A stretch of DNA of 16,817 nucleotides from CAYLZO01 sp964387775. GTDB lineage: Bacteria; Chloroflexota; Anaerolineae; JAAYZQ01. Of the stretch, positions 6,410 to 12,838 are shown one piece after another. The position numbers and the translations under genes were made by a program. Positions within the stretch are counted from its first letter, which is position 1. Each line of letters begins with the position of its first letter. The stretch covers positions 1 through 16,817 of the forward strand of contig CAYLZO010000106.1 of the NCBI GenBank assembly GCA_964387775.1. The letters run 5' to 3'. Below the pieces are notes generated by a model, which saw only the letters and a list, made by a program, of their open reading frames with translations, was not told where the DNA came from and made no database searches.

Positions 6410-8687
6410 CCGCTTTCTCCTTCTCTGGCACAGGTTTTTTCCACGTCGCCCACTGGCACGACGATTCGTCGTTGGGATCATAGTTGCCGCAGCCGTAGAA
6501 CTTGGCCCGGCGCGAGCGCTTTTCATAGATCGGCCCTCCGCACTCGGGGCAGGACACGCCCGGCAGCGGGATGGGCGCGCTGTAACGGCAATCGGGCCAG
6601 CCGTCGCAGCCGATGAACTTGCCATAGCGGCCGAACTTGATCATCAGCGGCTGGCCGCATTCGGGGCAGGTCTCGCCCGTGGGCTCGGGCTTGAACTCGT
6701 AGCGCGGCATCTTTTCCCGGGCGACCTCCACCTTTTCGGCGAAGGGTCCGTAAAATTCGTGGAGCATGGGCACCCACTGCTGCTCGCCGGTGGCGATCTC
6801 GTCCAGCTTTTCCTCCATCTCGGCCGTAAAGCCCACGTCGATGAGGTCGGGAAAGAACTCGACCAGGCGGTCGTTGACTAGGAAGCCGAGCTTGGTGGGC
6901 ACGAGCTTTTTCTGGTCGCGCTCCACGTAGCGCCGTTGCAGCAGCGTGGCCAGCGTCGGCGCGTAGGTGCTGGGCCGGCCGATGCCATACTCCTCCAGCG
7001 TGCGGATCAGCGAGGCGTCGGTGTAGCGGGGCGGCGGCTTGGTGAAATGTTGCTTGGGCAGCAACTGCACCAGGTCGAGCGGCTCGTCCCGGCTCAGCGG
7101 GGGAATCTCGATGCCCTCCCCTTCCTCACCCTCGTCCTCCTCCTCGCGGCCCTCCTCGTAGACCTTGAGAAAGCCGGGGAACTTGATCACCGAGCCGGTG
7201 GCCCGGAAGAGGTAGGGCTTCTCGCCCTCTTCCGGGCCCGCGAGAATATCGACCGAGGTCTGGTCTAGGATGGCCGGCGCCATCTGGCTGGCCACAAAGC
7301 GCTGCCAGATGAGGCGGTAGAGGCGCAGCTCGTCGCGCTTCAGGTACGCCTTGAGCGACGCCGGGTCGCGGCGAACGCCCGTCGGCCGGATGGCCTCGTG
7401 GGCCTCCTGGGCGCCCTTGGCCTTGGACTTGTACCGGGGCGGTTTTTCGGGCAGGTACGCCTTGCCGTACAGGTCCAGGATGAGCTGCCGGGCCTCCTCC
7501 TGGGCCGCCTCGGCCACGCTGACCGAGTCGGTGCGCATGTAGGTGATGAGGCCCACCCGCTCGCCGCCGCCGATGTCCTTGCCCTCGTAGAGGGCCTGGG
7601 CGATGGCCATCGTCTTTTTGGCCGTGAAGCGCAGCTTGCGGCTGGCCTCCTGCTGGAGCGTGCTGGTCATGAAGGGTGGCGCCGGGTTCCGCTTCCGCTC
7701 CCGTTTGGTGACCTTGGAGACGACGTAGGCCGCGCCCTCCAGGTCGTCGACGATGGCCTGGGCGTCGGCCTCGTTGTCCAGCACCGGGTCTTCGCCCCGG
7801 ACTTTGAACAGCTTGGCGGTAAAGGTCCGCGCCTCGCGCTTGGTCTTGGGCTGCAACTTGCGCAGCTCGGCCTCGATGGACCAGTACTCGACCGGCACGA
7901 ACACCTCGATCTCGCGCTCCCGCTCGCAGACGAGGCGCAGCGCCACCGACTGCACCCGCCCCGCCGACAGGCCCTTGCGCCCCATCTTGTCGCGCAGCAG
8001 GGGGCTCAGCGTGTAGCCCACCACCCGGTCGAGGATGCGGCGCGCCTGCTGGGCATCGACGCGCAGCTCGTCGATGTCGCGCGGGTGGGCAAAGGCGCGG
8101 CCGATGGCCTCTTTGGTGATCTCGTGGAACTCGACGCGGTGGACGGGCACGTGGCGCAGCTCGCGGTGCAGCGCCGCCTTGAGGTGCCAGGCGATGGCCT
8201 CGCCCTCGCGGTCGGGGTCGGTGGCCAGGTAGACCTCGCCGGCTTTTTTGGCCTTGTCGCGCAGTTTCTTGACCACGTCCTTCTTTTTGGAGGGGATGAC
8301 GTAGCGCGGCTCAAAGTCGTGCTTGAGGTCCACGCCCATGCGGTTGGAGGGCAGGTCGCGGATGTGGCCCACCGAGGCGGCCACCATGTAGCCCCGGCCC
8401 AGAAAGCGGCCCACGGTCCGGGCCTTGGCCGGTGACTCGACGATGACCATCTTGCGGCCCGATTTCAGCCGCTCCTGGGTCGCCTTCGACAGCACCACGT
8501 GCTCGCCGGAGTCCAGCGCCTCGTGGGCCGGCGTGGCGCCAAAGCGCACGATCTTGGTCCCGCACTCGGGGCAGACGCCCTGGGTCGCCGGCCGGCTCTG
8601 GCTCCCGTAAAAGACGGGCTCGGCGGAAGCAATCTCGCGCTTTTCCTTGCACTTGACGCAGTAGGCCAGGATCGGTTCGTCAGGCAT
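6387..8687 (-). CDS. topA: DNA topoisomerase I with N-terminal DUF5679-like zinc-binding module
   Basis: Type IA topoisomerase, 766 aa, relaxes negatively supercoiled DNA through a 5'-phosphotyrosine intermediate. Residues 8-48 hold C10-x2-C13 and C39-x2-C42 (YCVKCKEKREI, GVCPECGTKIVRFG), matching the small DUF5679-type zinc module, then a linker to about 77. The Toprim domain starts at MVIVESPAK (80-88) with E84, and holds D157, D159 and E161 (TDPDREGEA). The catalytic tyrosine is Y383 in GLITYMRTDS (379-388). The EAIRPTG motif (431-437) and the GIGRPSTYA motif (568-576) are intact. Two C-terminal Topo_C4 zinc fingers follow: C674/677/694/700 and C713/716/733/744. The ATG at 8687 overlaps the stop of the preceding gene by 8 bases (ATGCCTGA), so translation is probably coupled. 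The N-terminal cysteine module is the unusual part; it may add DNA or protein contacts. Confidence 0.96.
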   Translation of the reverse strand: MPDEPILAYCVKCKEKREIASAEPVFYGSQSRPATQGVCPECGTKIVRFGATPAHEALDSGEHVVLSKATQERLKSGRKMVIVESPAKARTVGRFLGRGYMVAASVGHIRDLPSNRMGVDLKHDFEPRYVIPSKKKDVVKKLRDKAKKAGEVYLATDPDREGEAIAWHLKAALHRELRHVPVHRVEFHEITKEAIGRAFAHPRDIDELRVDAQQARRILDRVVGYTLSPLLRDKMGRKGLSAGRVQSVALRLVCEREREIEVFVPVEYWSIEAELRKLQPKTKREARTFTAKLFKVRGEDPVLDNEADAQAIVDDLEGAAYVVSKVTKRERKRNPAPPFMTSTLQQEASRKLRFTAKKTMAIAQALYEGKDIGGGERVGLITYMRTDSVSVAEAAQEEARQLILDLYGKAYLPEKPPRYKSKAKGAQEAHEAIRPTGVRRDPASLKAYLKRDELRLYRLIWQRFVASQMAPAILDQTSVDILAGPEEGEKPYLFRATGSVIKFPGFLKVYEEGREEEDEGEEGEGIEIPPLSRDEPLDLVQLLPKQHFTKPPPRYTDASLIRTLEEYGIGRPSTYAPTLATLLQRRYVERDQKKLVPTKLGFLVNDRLVEFFPDLIDVGFTAEMEEKLDEIATGEQQWVPMLHEFYGPFAEKVEVAREKMPRYEFKPEPTGETCPECGQPLMIKFGRYGKFIGCDGWPDCRYSAPIPLPGVSCPECGGPIYEKRSRRAKFYGCGNYDPNDESSCQWATWKKPVPEKEKADASKQTA
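6417..6422 (-). promoter_or_regulatory. Ribosome binding site of the M24 peptidase, inside topA
   Basis: AAGGAG on the minus strand lies 7 bases before the ATG at 6409. It falls within the last codons of topA, which marks the two genes as translationally linked. Confidence 0.75.
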
Positions 8688-9102
8688 CGTCCGCCTCGTC
8701 CGATTCGCGCAGAGCGTGGTGGGCTGGCAGGGGTACGTACTCGGGTTGGATTTGGCCTTGTCCTGGCTGACGCTCCCTCTCTGACAGGCCAAAGATCCGC
8801 TGCCAGAGGGCCTCGTGGATTGCGCGGAATGTCTCGCCGTGCATCACTTTCACCTCCGGGGCGAAGCGGAATTGACGTGTATGTCCTTCAAGCAAGGGTC
8901 TGCAATGCTCTACGTCCAGTTCCAACGCCGCGACGCGCTGCTCAAACTCGCGGACCACTTTTTCGTTTTCGGCGAGGCTCGACATCAAGAGGCTCTTGCT
9001 TCCACGAAAGTGTTCACTGCGGTTGTCATAGATCGCGCCCCAGCGCTCCCAGGCATCGCCGCCGGGCCACCGTTTCTCAATGATTCGATACCGTACTTTC
9101 AT
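8680..9102 (-). CDS. Hypothetical 140-aa protein, second gene of an unrecognised pair
   Basis: I do not recognise a family. The ATG overlaps the stop of the preceding gene in an ATGA arrangement (4 bases), and the stop overlaps the topA start by 8 bases, so the gene is embedded in the operon. The protein starts with a short beta-like, aromatic-rich segment (VRYRIIEKRWPGGDAWERWG, 3-22). A long charged helix follows, about residues 40-66 (SSLAENEKVVREFEQRVAAL), possibly a coiled coil. The tail is polar and acidic and ends in a disordered run of Glu, Asp and Ala. There is no signal peptide or membrane helix. In the first 76 or so codons about one third end in A or T, clearly more than in manC or topA. 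It shares this codon style with its upstream partner, so the two probably arrived together. Confidence 0.78.
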   Translation of the reverse strand: MKVRYRIIEKRWPGGDAWERWGAIYDNRSEHFRGSKSLLMSSLAENEKVVREFEQRVAALELDVEHCRPLLEGHTRQFRFAPEVKVMHGETFRAIHEALWQRIFGLSERERQPGQGQIQPEYVPLPAHHALRESDEADDA

Positions 9103-9605
9103 TCCGGCATTTCCTTCCCCATCTCTCTCAAGCGGCTCAGTAGGACACGAGCGTGCATGACTTCTTCTTCCTCCGTCGGTTCGAGCACCGGGAGCGGCTC
9201 GTCAGACTCGACCAGAAGCACAAAATCGCGCCGCAACGCATTGGCCAGAATCAGTGCCCCGATCTCGGCTCTTTGACCAAAGACCTGCTCAATCTTTTCT
9301 TGGAGATAGCCGTGCTCGGCCGCCAAAGCCTTGACGTGAGCCGCAGGATTCTGCTGCAAAACCCTCCGAATCTCTGCTGGTTTGCGCCTCAACAATGCCG
9401 GATCCAGCGCTTCCAGTTCTCGTAGCTCTACGAACTTGTGCAATAAGGCGCTCGTGCCATAGTACCCGCCTACGGCTATGTCTTCCAGGCTCATCTTGCC
9501 CATTTCCGGCATGGCGTCAACGTAGCGGAGAACGCGCTGGAGCCTGTGTGGGGTTATGGCGTATGCTTGAACAACGTCCGGGTCAAAGTCGGTGAGCGGG
9601 ATCAC
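9099..9605 (-). CDS. Hypothetical 168-aa protein, first gene of an unrecognised pair
   Basis: I do not recognise a family. The likely start is a GTG at 9605 that overlaps the manC stop in a GTGA arrangement; the much longer open frame upstream is only the shadow of manC. A purine-rich AGGAGGAGGGG stretch lies about 14 bases before the GTG, inside the end of manC. The protein is mostly helical: a segment at about 15-65 (AYAITPHRLQRVLRYVDAMP and GGYYGTSALLHKFVELREL), a charged helical middle (KPAEIRRVLQQNPAAHVKAL), and an acidic C-terminus (EPTEEEEVMHARVLLSRLRE). No catalytic motif, signal peptide or membrane helix was seen. By hand count, 27 of roughly the first 84 codons end in A or T, against 7 of about 58 in manC. 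This points to a different origin from the flanking core genes. Confidence 0.75.
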   Translation of the reverse strand: MIPLTDFDPDVVQAYAITPHRLQRVLRYVDAMPEMGKMSLEDIAVGGYYGTSALLHKFVELRELEALDPALLRRKPAEIRRVLQQNPAAHVKALAAEHGYLQEKIEQVFGQRAEIGALILANALRRDFVLLVESDEPLPVLEPTEEEEVMHARVLLSRLREMGKEMPE

Positions 9606-10690
9606 AGGTACTCGTCGAGCCCCTCCTCCTGCAACCACTTGACCACGTCGCGCACGTCCTGGGCGCGGTCCTTGGGGCAGACGAGCAGCGCATCGGCCGT
9701 ATCGACTACGACGAAATCCTCCAGGCCGATGGTCGCCACCAGCCGCCCCGCCAAGGCGTAGACGTAGGTGTCCGTCGTGTCCAGCACGAGGGTCCGGCCC
9801 CGGCCCCGCAGGGTGTTGCCCTGCTCGTCCTGCTCCAGCAACGCCGACAGCGTGCGCCAGTTGCCCACGTCGTCCCAGCCGATGTCGATGGGCACGACGG
9901 CCACCCGGGTCGCCTTTTCCATGATGCCATAGTCGATGGTCGTCTGGGGCACTTGCTGCCAGGCGCGTGCCAGCGTCCGGACACAGGCCGGCGAGTCCCA
10001 CGCCTCGCCGATCTCTTGCAACGCTGCGTACAAGTCGGGCAACAGCCGGTCCATCTCGGCCAGGATGGTGTCCACCTGCCAGATAAAGATGCCGCCGTTC
10101 CAGTAGTACTCGCCGCTCTCCACGAATTCTTGGGCGGTGTCGGCATCGGGCTTTTCTGTGAAGCGCCGGACCTCGAACGGGGTCAGGCCCTTCACCTCGG
10201 GCAGCGGCTCGTCGCGCTGGATGTAGCCGTAGCCGGTGTGGGCGTGGCCGGGCTCGATGCCCAGCGTCACTAGGTAATCGTCCTGCGCAACCTGGGCGGC
10301 GGCAGCGATGGCCCGGCGGAAACCCGCCGCGTCGGCGATGCGGTGGTCGGCGGGAAAGACGGCCATGACCGCCCCCGGGTCGCGCTGCCGCAGCGCGACG
10401 GCTGCCAGGCCGATACAGGGTGCCGTGCCCCGTGGCCCCGGCTCGACGACGACGTTTTCGGTGGGCAGGCCCGAAACCTGCTCCTGGACGGTGCCCACGT
10501 GCTCCTCGCCCACGACGACCAGGATGCGCTCCAGCGGCACCAGCGGCTCGATGCGGTCCACCGTTTCTTGCAACATAGTCCGCTCGCCCAGCAGGTCCAG
10601 GAACTGTTTGGGCGTCGCGCCCCGGCTGCGCGGCCACAACCGCGAGCCGATGCCGCCGGCCATGATGACGGCGTATAGAGAATCGGTCAC
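9602..10690 (-). CDS. manC: Mannose-1-phosphate guanylyltransferase
   Basis: The 362-aa protein is a sugar-phosphate nucleotidyltransferase that makes GDP-mannose from mannose-1-phosphate and GTP for glycans and glycolipids. The start is a GTG at 10690, with AAGGAGG 6 bases upstream. The nucleotide-binding signature AGGIGSRLWPRSR is at residues 11-23 and is followed by PKQFLDL. Further family motifs are the FPADH segment, GYIQRDEPLPEVKG, RRFTEKPDADTAQEF and YYWNGGIFIW. These favour the GDP-mannose type over glucose or glucosamine enzymes. It lacks the C-terminal cupin (isomerase) domain of the bifunctional enzymes, in keeping with its length. It follows dprA by 71 bases and overlaps the next gene by 4. 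GDP-mannose made here could feed cell-surface polymers handled by the LCP protein elsewhere in the window, but that link is inferred. Confidence 0.93.
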   Translation of the reverse strand: MTDSLYAVIMAGGIGSRLWPRSRGATPKQFLDLLGERTMLQETVDRIEPLVPLERILVVVGEEHVGTVQEQVSGLPTENVVVEPGPRGTAPCIGLAAVALRQRDPGAVMAVFPADHRIADAAGFRRAIAAAAQVAQDDYLVTLGIEPGHAHTGYGYIQRDEPLPEVKGLTPFEVRRFTEKPDADTAQEFVESGEYYWNGGIFIWQVDTILAEMDRLLPDLYAALQEIGEAWDSPACVRTLARAWQQVPQTTIDYGIMEKATRVAVVPIDIGWDDVGNWRTLSALLEQDEQGNTLRGRGRTLVLDTTDTYVYALAGRLVATIGLEDFVVVDTADALLVCPKDRAQDVRDVVKWLQEEGLDEYL

Positions 10691-10696
10691 AAAAAG

Positions 10697-10703
10697 CCTC
10701 CTT
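10697..10703 (-). promoter_or_regulatory. Ribosome binding site fixing the GTG start of manC
   Basis: AAGGAGG on the minus strand lies 6 bases before a GTG at 10690. It rules out the upstream in-frame ATG at 10723, which would lie 5' of the site. Confidence 0.85.
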
Positions 10704-10716
10704 GTTTCCAGGTTGA

Positions 10717-10744
10717 GTTGCAAGATGCAAGTTGCAAGCTAGAA
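10717..10744. repeat. Short 7-base tandem repeat between dprA and manC
   Basis: Read on the plus strand, GTTGCAA, GATGCAA and GTTGCAA follow one another, then a weaker fourth unit, GCTAGAA. The repeat lies in the 71-base dprA-manC gap, upstream of the manC ribosome site. Arms of the repeat are partly self-complementary (AGTTGCA with TGCAAGT). It may be an intergenic repeat of the genome or a protein site; no function is visible. Confidence 0.5.
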
Positions 10745-10761
10745 GCGTCACGTGCCACTTG

Positions 10762-11877
10762 CTACTCGATAACGTACTCGACGCCGCCTTCGCGGGCGAT
10801 GACGTAGTTCATGCCGCCCACCTGGCGGACCATGCCCTTCAGCTCCATCAGGGCCAGCGTGCTGCTCACTTCGGCGATGGGCAGCTTGACCGCCCGGCGC
10901 AGCTCGTCCACGTGCCTCGGCTCGGCCGAGAGGTGGTCGAGCAGCACGGCCTCCGTCTCGTTGTCAGGGATAATGGCCTGGGCCTGGGCCTGCTCGCTGA
11001 CCATCGTCAAGTTGAGTTCCTCCAAGACGTCGGCCACAGAACAGACCATCCTGGCTCCCTGTTGGATGACCTCGTTGGTGCCCCGGCTGCCCCGGCTAAA
11101 GATGCTGCCCGGCACGGCAAAGACTTCGCGGCCCTGCTCGGCGGCAAAGTTGGCGGTGATGAGCGCCCCACTGCCCAGATCGGCTTCGACGACGACGGTG
11201 CCCAGGGTCAGGCCGCTGATGATGCGGTTGCGCGGTGGAAAGTTGCGCGCCTCGGGCCGGGTGCCCAAGGCATATTCGCTGACCAGGGCGCCCTGCTCCA
11301 TGATCTCGGCGGCCAGCCGCCGGTTCTGCCGGGGATAGATGACGTCGGGGCCGCTGCCCAACACGGCCAGGGTCCGGCCGCCGGCGTCGAGACAGGCCCG
11401 GTGGGCGATGGTGTCGATGCCCCAGGCCAACCCGCTGACGACGGTCACGCCGGCCTGGGCCAGGCCCTGGCCCAGCATGCGCGCCGCCTCCTTGCCATAG
11501 ACCGAGGCCCGCCGCGTACCGACCACGGCGACGGCCCATTCGTCCCGTTTTTTGATGTCGCCCCGCACATAGAGGACGGGCGGTGCGTTGTACACCTCAC
11601 GCAGGTTGCGGGGATAGGCGTCGTCAACCCAGGTAAAGACGCTGACGTTCTGTTGTTCCAGGCGCTTTACCTCGGCGTCCAGGTCCAGTTCCTGTCGTGC
11701 TTTGAGTAAATTGGCCAGGGAGCGTTTGTCGAGGCCGGCTTGTTGCAGGTCGTGTACCGGAGCTTGCCAGGCCAGTTCCAAGTCGCCAAAGTAGTCGAGC
11801 AGGGCTCTCAGCCGCGCCGAGCCGATGCCCGAGACCTTATTGAACCCGATCCAGTAGCGAATGTCTCTTTCGGACAC
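10762..11877 (-). CDS. dprA: DNA-processing protein DprA/Smf
   Basis: DprA binds incoming single-stranded DNA during natural transformation and loads RecA; in non-competent bacteria its role is less clear. The protein is 371 aa, a full-length three-part form. Residues 5-65 form an N-terminal helix-hairpin/SAM-like region (FNKVSGIGSARLRALLDYFG). Residues 80-290 form the Rossmann-like core: VVGTRRASVYG (118-128), SGLAWGIDTIAHR (148-160), VLGSGPDVIYPRQNR (172-186), SEYALGTRP (200-208), FPPRNRIISGL (213-223), VVEADLGSGALITA (229-242) and FAVPGSIFSRGSRGTN (253-268). Residues 310-371 fit the C-terminal winged-helix domain. The start is GTG at 11877, with GAGAGG as a moderate ribosome site. It is the first gene after the promoter at 11943-11971 and leads the operon. 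Competence pilus genes are not in this window. Confidence 0.96.
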   Translation of the reverse strand: MSERDIRYWIGFNKVSGIGSARLRALLDYFGDLELAWQAPVHDLQQAGLDKRSLANLLKARQELDLDAEVKRLEQQNVSVFTWVDDAYPRNLREVYNAPPVLYVRGDIKKRDEWAVAVVGTRRASVYGKEAARMLGQGLAQAGVTVVSGLAWGIDTIAHRACLDAGGRTLAVLGSGPDVIYPRQNRRLAAEIMEQGALVSEYALGTRPEARNFPPRNRIISGLTLGTVVVEADLGSGALITANFAAEQGREVFAVPGSIFSRGSRGTNEVIQQGARMVCSVADVLEELNLTMVSEQAQAQAIIPDNETEAVLLDHLSAEPRHVDELRRAVKLPIAEVSSTLALMELKGMVRQVGGMNYVIAREGGVEYVIE

Positions 11878-11942
11878 AGCTTCCTCTCAGCAAGGGATGT
11901 GTGTTTTGATGGGGCGTTTGTCTTTCGCTCGCCCGTGGCGAT

Positions 11943-11971
11943 AGGATACACCAGGCGGGGGGATTTGTCAA
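11943..11971 (-). promoter_or_regulatory. Strong sigma-70 type promoter of the dprA operon
   Basis: On the minus strand, TTGACA (11971-11966) and TATCCT (11948-11943) are exactly 17 bases apart, with a C-rich spacer. It lies in the 114-base gap between the rimM stop and the dprA start, with the expected transcription start near 11936 and a leader of about 58 bases. It should drive dprA, manC, the two small genes, topA and the M24 gene. Readthrough from rimM is also possible, because no terminator was seen between. Confidence 0.8.
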
Positions 11972-11991
11972 AGTTGCTGGCCGAATGCCGG

Positions 11992-12564
11992 CTAGCGCAG
12001 ACCTTCGGGCAGATCGACCTCGACCCGTCCTTCGTCCAAATCTATGCCGGTGACGACGTCCTCGATAACCGGGATGAGGACCTCGCCCTGGCCGGTGCCA
12101 GAGACGACGAAAACCTCGTTGGCCCCTGTCTCGATGATCTCTACGATCTCGCCCAGGTGTTCGCCGTCCACGGTCCACACCGGAAGGCCCAGGAGCTGAT
12201 GCTCGTAGTATTCGTCTTCTTCGACGGGGATCGCTTCTGCCAGGGGGACCTGCACCACGTGCCAGCGCAGGCGTTCTGCAGCAGACCGGTCCTCGTAGCC
12301 TTCGAGTTTGAGCAGAGCCCGCCCTTTGTGCAAACGAACGCCTTGCAAGACCCGAGGCACAGGCTCCTGCCCCTCGAGGCCGACGAATATGCGTTCGAGG
12401 CGTCCAAAACGCTCGGGGTCCTGGGTCAAGATCTGGACTTTGATTTCCCCGCGTATGCCGTGGACGCCGACGACGCGGCCAATTGCCAAGTAACGGGGCT
12501 CAGGAGAGCGTCCTCCTGAGCCCCGTTGTTTTTTTGATTCTTCTTGCCTGGTGGCGCGAGCCAC
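11992..12564 (-). CDS. rimM: Ribosome maturation factor RimM
   Basis: RimM binds ribosomal protein S19 and helps mature the 30S head. The protein is 190 aa. The core begins near residue 24 (PRYLAIGRVVGVHGIRGEIK), with RimM N-terminal barrel features such as ALLKLEGYEDRSAAERLRW (83-101). The PRC-barrel half begins near 115 (EDEYYEHQLLGLPVW, 116-130) and ends GVEVDL-like at the C-terminus. The chosen GTG start at 12564 overlaps the stop of the KH gene by one base. It gives a polar 23-residue extension that contains a DNA hairpin (12492-12527). No clear ribosome site precedes it, so translation may rely on coupling; a TTG at about residue 26 is an alternative start. It is the last gene of the ffh cluster. 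trmD and rplS, its usual neighbours, do not follow. Confidence 0.93.
   Translation of the reverse strand: MARATRQEESKKQRGSGGRSPEPRYLAIGRVVGVHGIRGEIKVQILTQDPERFGRLERIFVGLEGQEPVPRVLQGVRLHKGRALLKLEGYEDRSAAERLRWHVVQVPLAEAIPVEEDEYYEHQLLGLPVWTVDGEHLGEIVEIIETGANEVFVVSGTGQGEVLIPVIEDVVTGIDLDEGRVEVDLPEGLR
12492..12535 (+). terminator. Perfect 15-bp hairpin with T-tract, antisense to the start of rimM
   Basis: AACGGGGCTCAGGAG (12492-12506) and its exact complement (12513-12527) enclose a 6-base loop, and on the plus strand are followed by G and seven Ts (12529-12535). This is a textbook intrinsic terminator for plus-strand transcription, yet it lies inside rimM, which is read on the minus strand. On the minus strand it is preceded by an A-run and has no T-tract after it. 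There it would only form a stable RNA hairpin near the rimM start. Either use is possible; no plus-strand gene needing it was found. Confidence 0.5.
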
Positions 12565-12797
12565 TAGACGATTTCCAGGGTCACACGCCGGCCTTGGCGA
12601 GCGGCCGCAGCGCGGAGGATGGTCCGCATCGCGTTGGCCACGCGACCTTGTTTGCCGATGACGCGGCCCATGTCGTCAGGGCCGACGCTCAACTCGTAGA
12701 TCGTCGCGCTGGTCCCTTCGATTTCCTCGACACGGACCTGGTCTGGATCATCCACCAGAGCCTTGGCCATGTACTCGATCAACTCTTTCATGTTCAC
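12564..12797 (-). CDS. khpA: KH-domain RNA-binding protein (KhpA/YlqC family)
   Basis: Small single-KH protein, 77 aa, that binds RNA in the cytoplasm; KhpA in other bacteria works with KhpB in post-transcriptional control. The KH GxxG loop is GKQG in VGPDDMGRVIGKQGRVANAM, and the following helix AMRTILRAAAARQGRR is typical. The N-terminus (MKELIEYMAKALVDDPDQVR) is the usual family start. Two starts are possible: a GTG at 12797, with AGGAGG 6 bases upstream, or the ATG two codons later at 12791, which fits the family N-terminus but lies 12 bases from the site. The gene lies between rpsP (41 bases away) and rimM (1-base overlap), its conserved position in many bacteria. This supports a role with translation. 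Confidence 0.93.
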   Translation of the reverse strand: MNMKELIEYMAKALVDDPDQVRVEEIEGTSATIYELSVGPDDMGRVIGKQGRVANAMRTILRAAAARQGRRVTLEIV

Positions 12798-12838
12798 GTT
12801 CTGCCTCCTCTTCTAGTGTGTTCGGGGTTAGAAATGGT

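Noticed and set aside
4901..6616. Long plus-strand open frame of 571 codons opposite the M24 peptidase
   Set aside because: It mirrors the M24 gene, whose five metal ligands are all in place; the antisense product shows no family features.
7398..8435. Plus-strand open frame of 345 codons opposite topA
   Set aside because: Antisense to the Toprim and catalytic regions of topA; rich in His, Leu and Gly as expected from the reverse of biased codons.
9606..10751. Long upstream extension of the 168-aa gene across manC
   Set aside because: This frame overlaps all of manC and reads as Arg/Gly/Ala-rich noise until the GTG at 9605, where ordinary protein sequence begins.
10732..11709. Plus-strand open frame of 325 codons opposite dprA
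   Set aside because: Antisense shadow of a complete dprA gene; no motif recognised in it.
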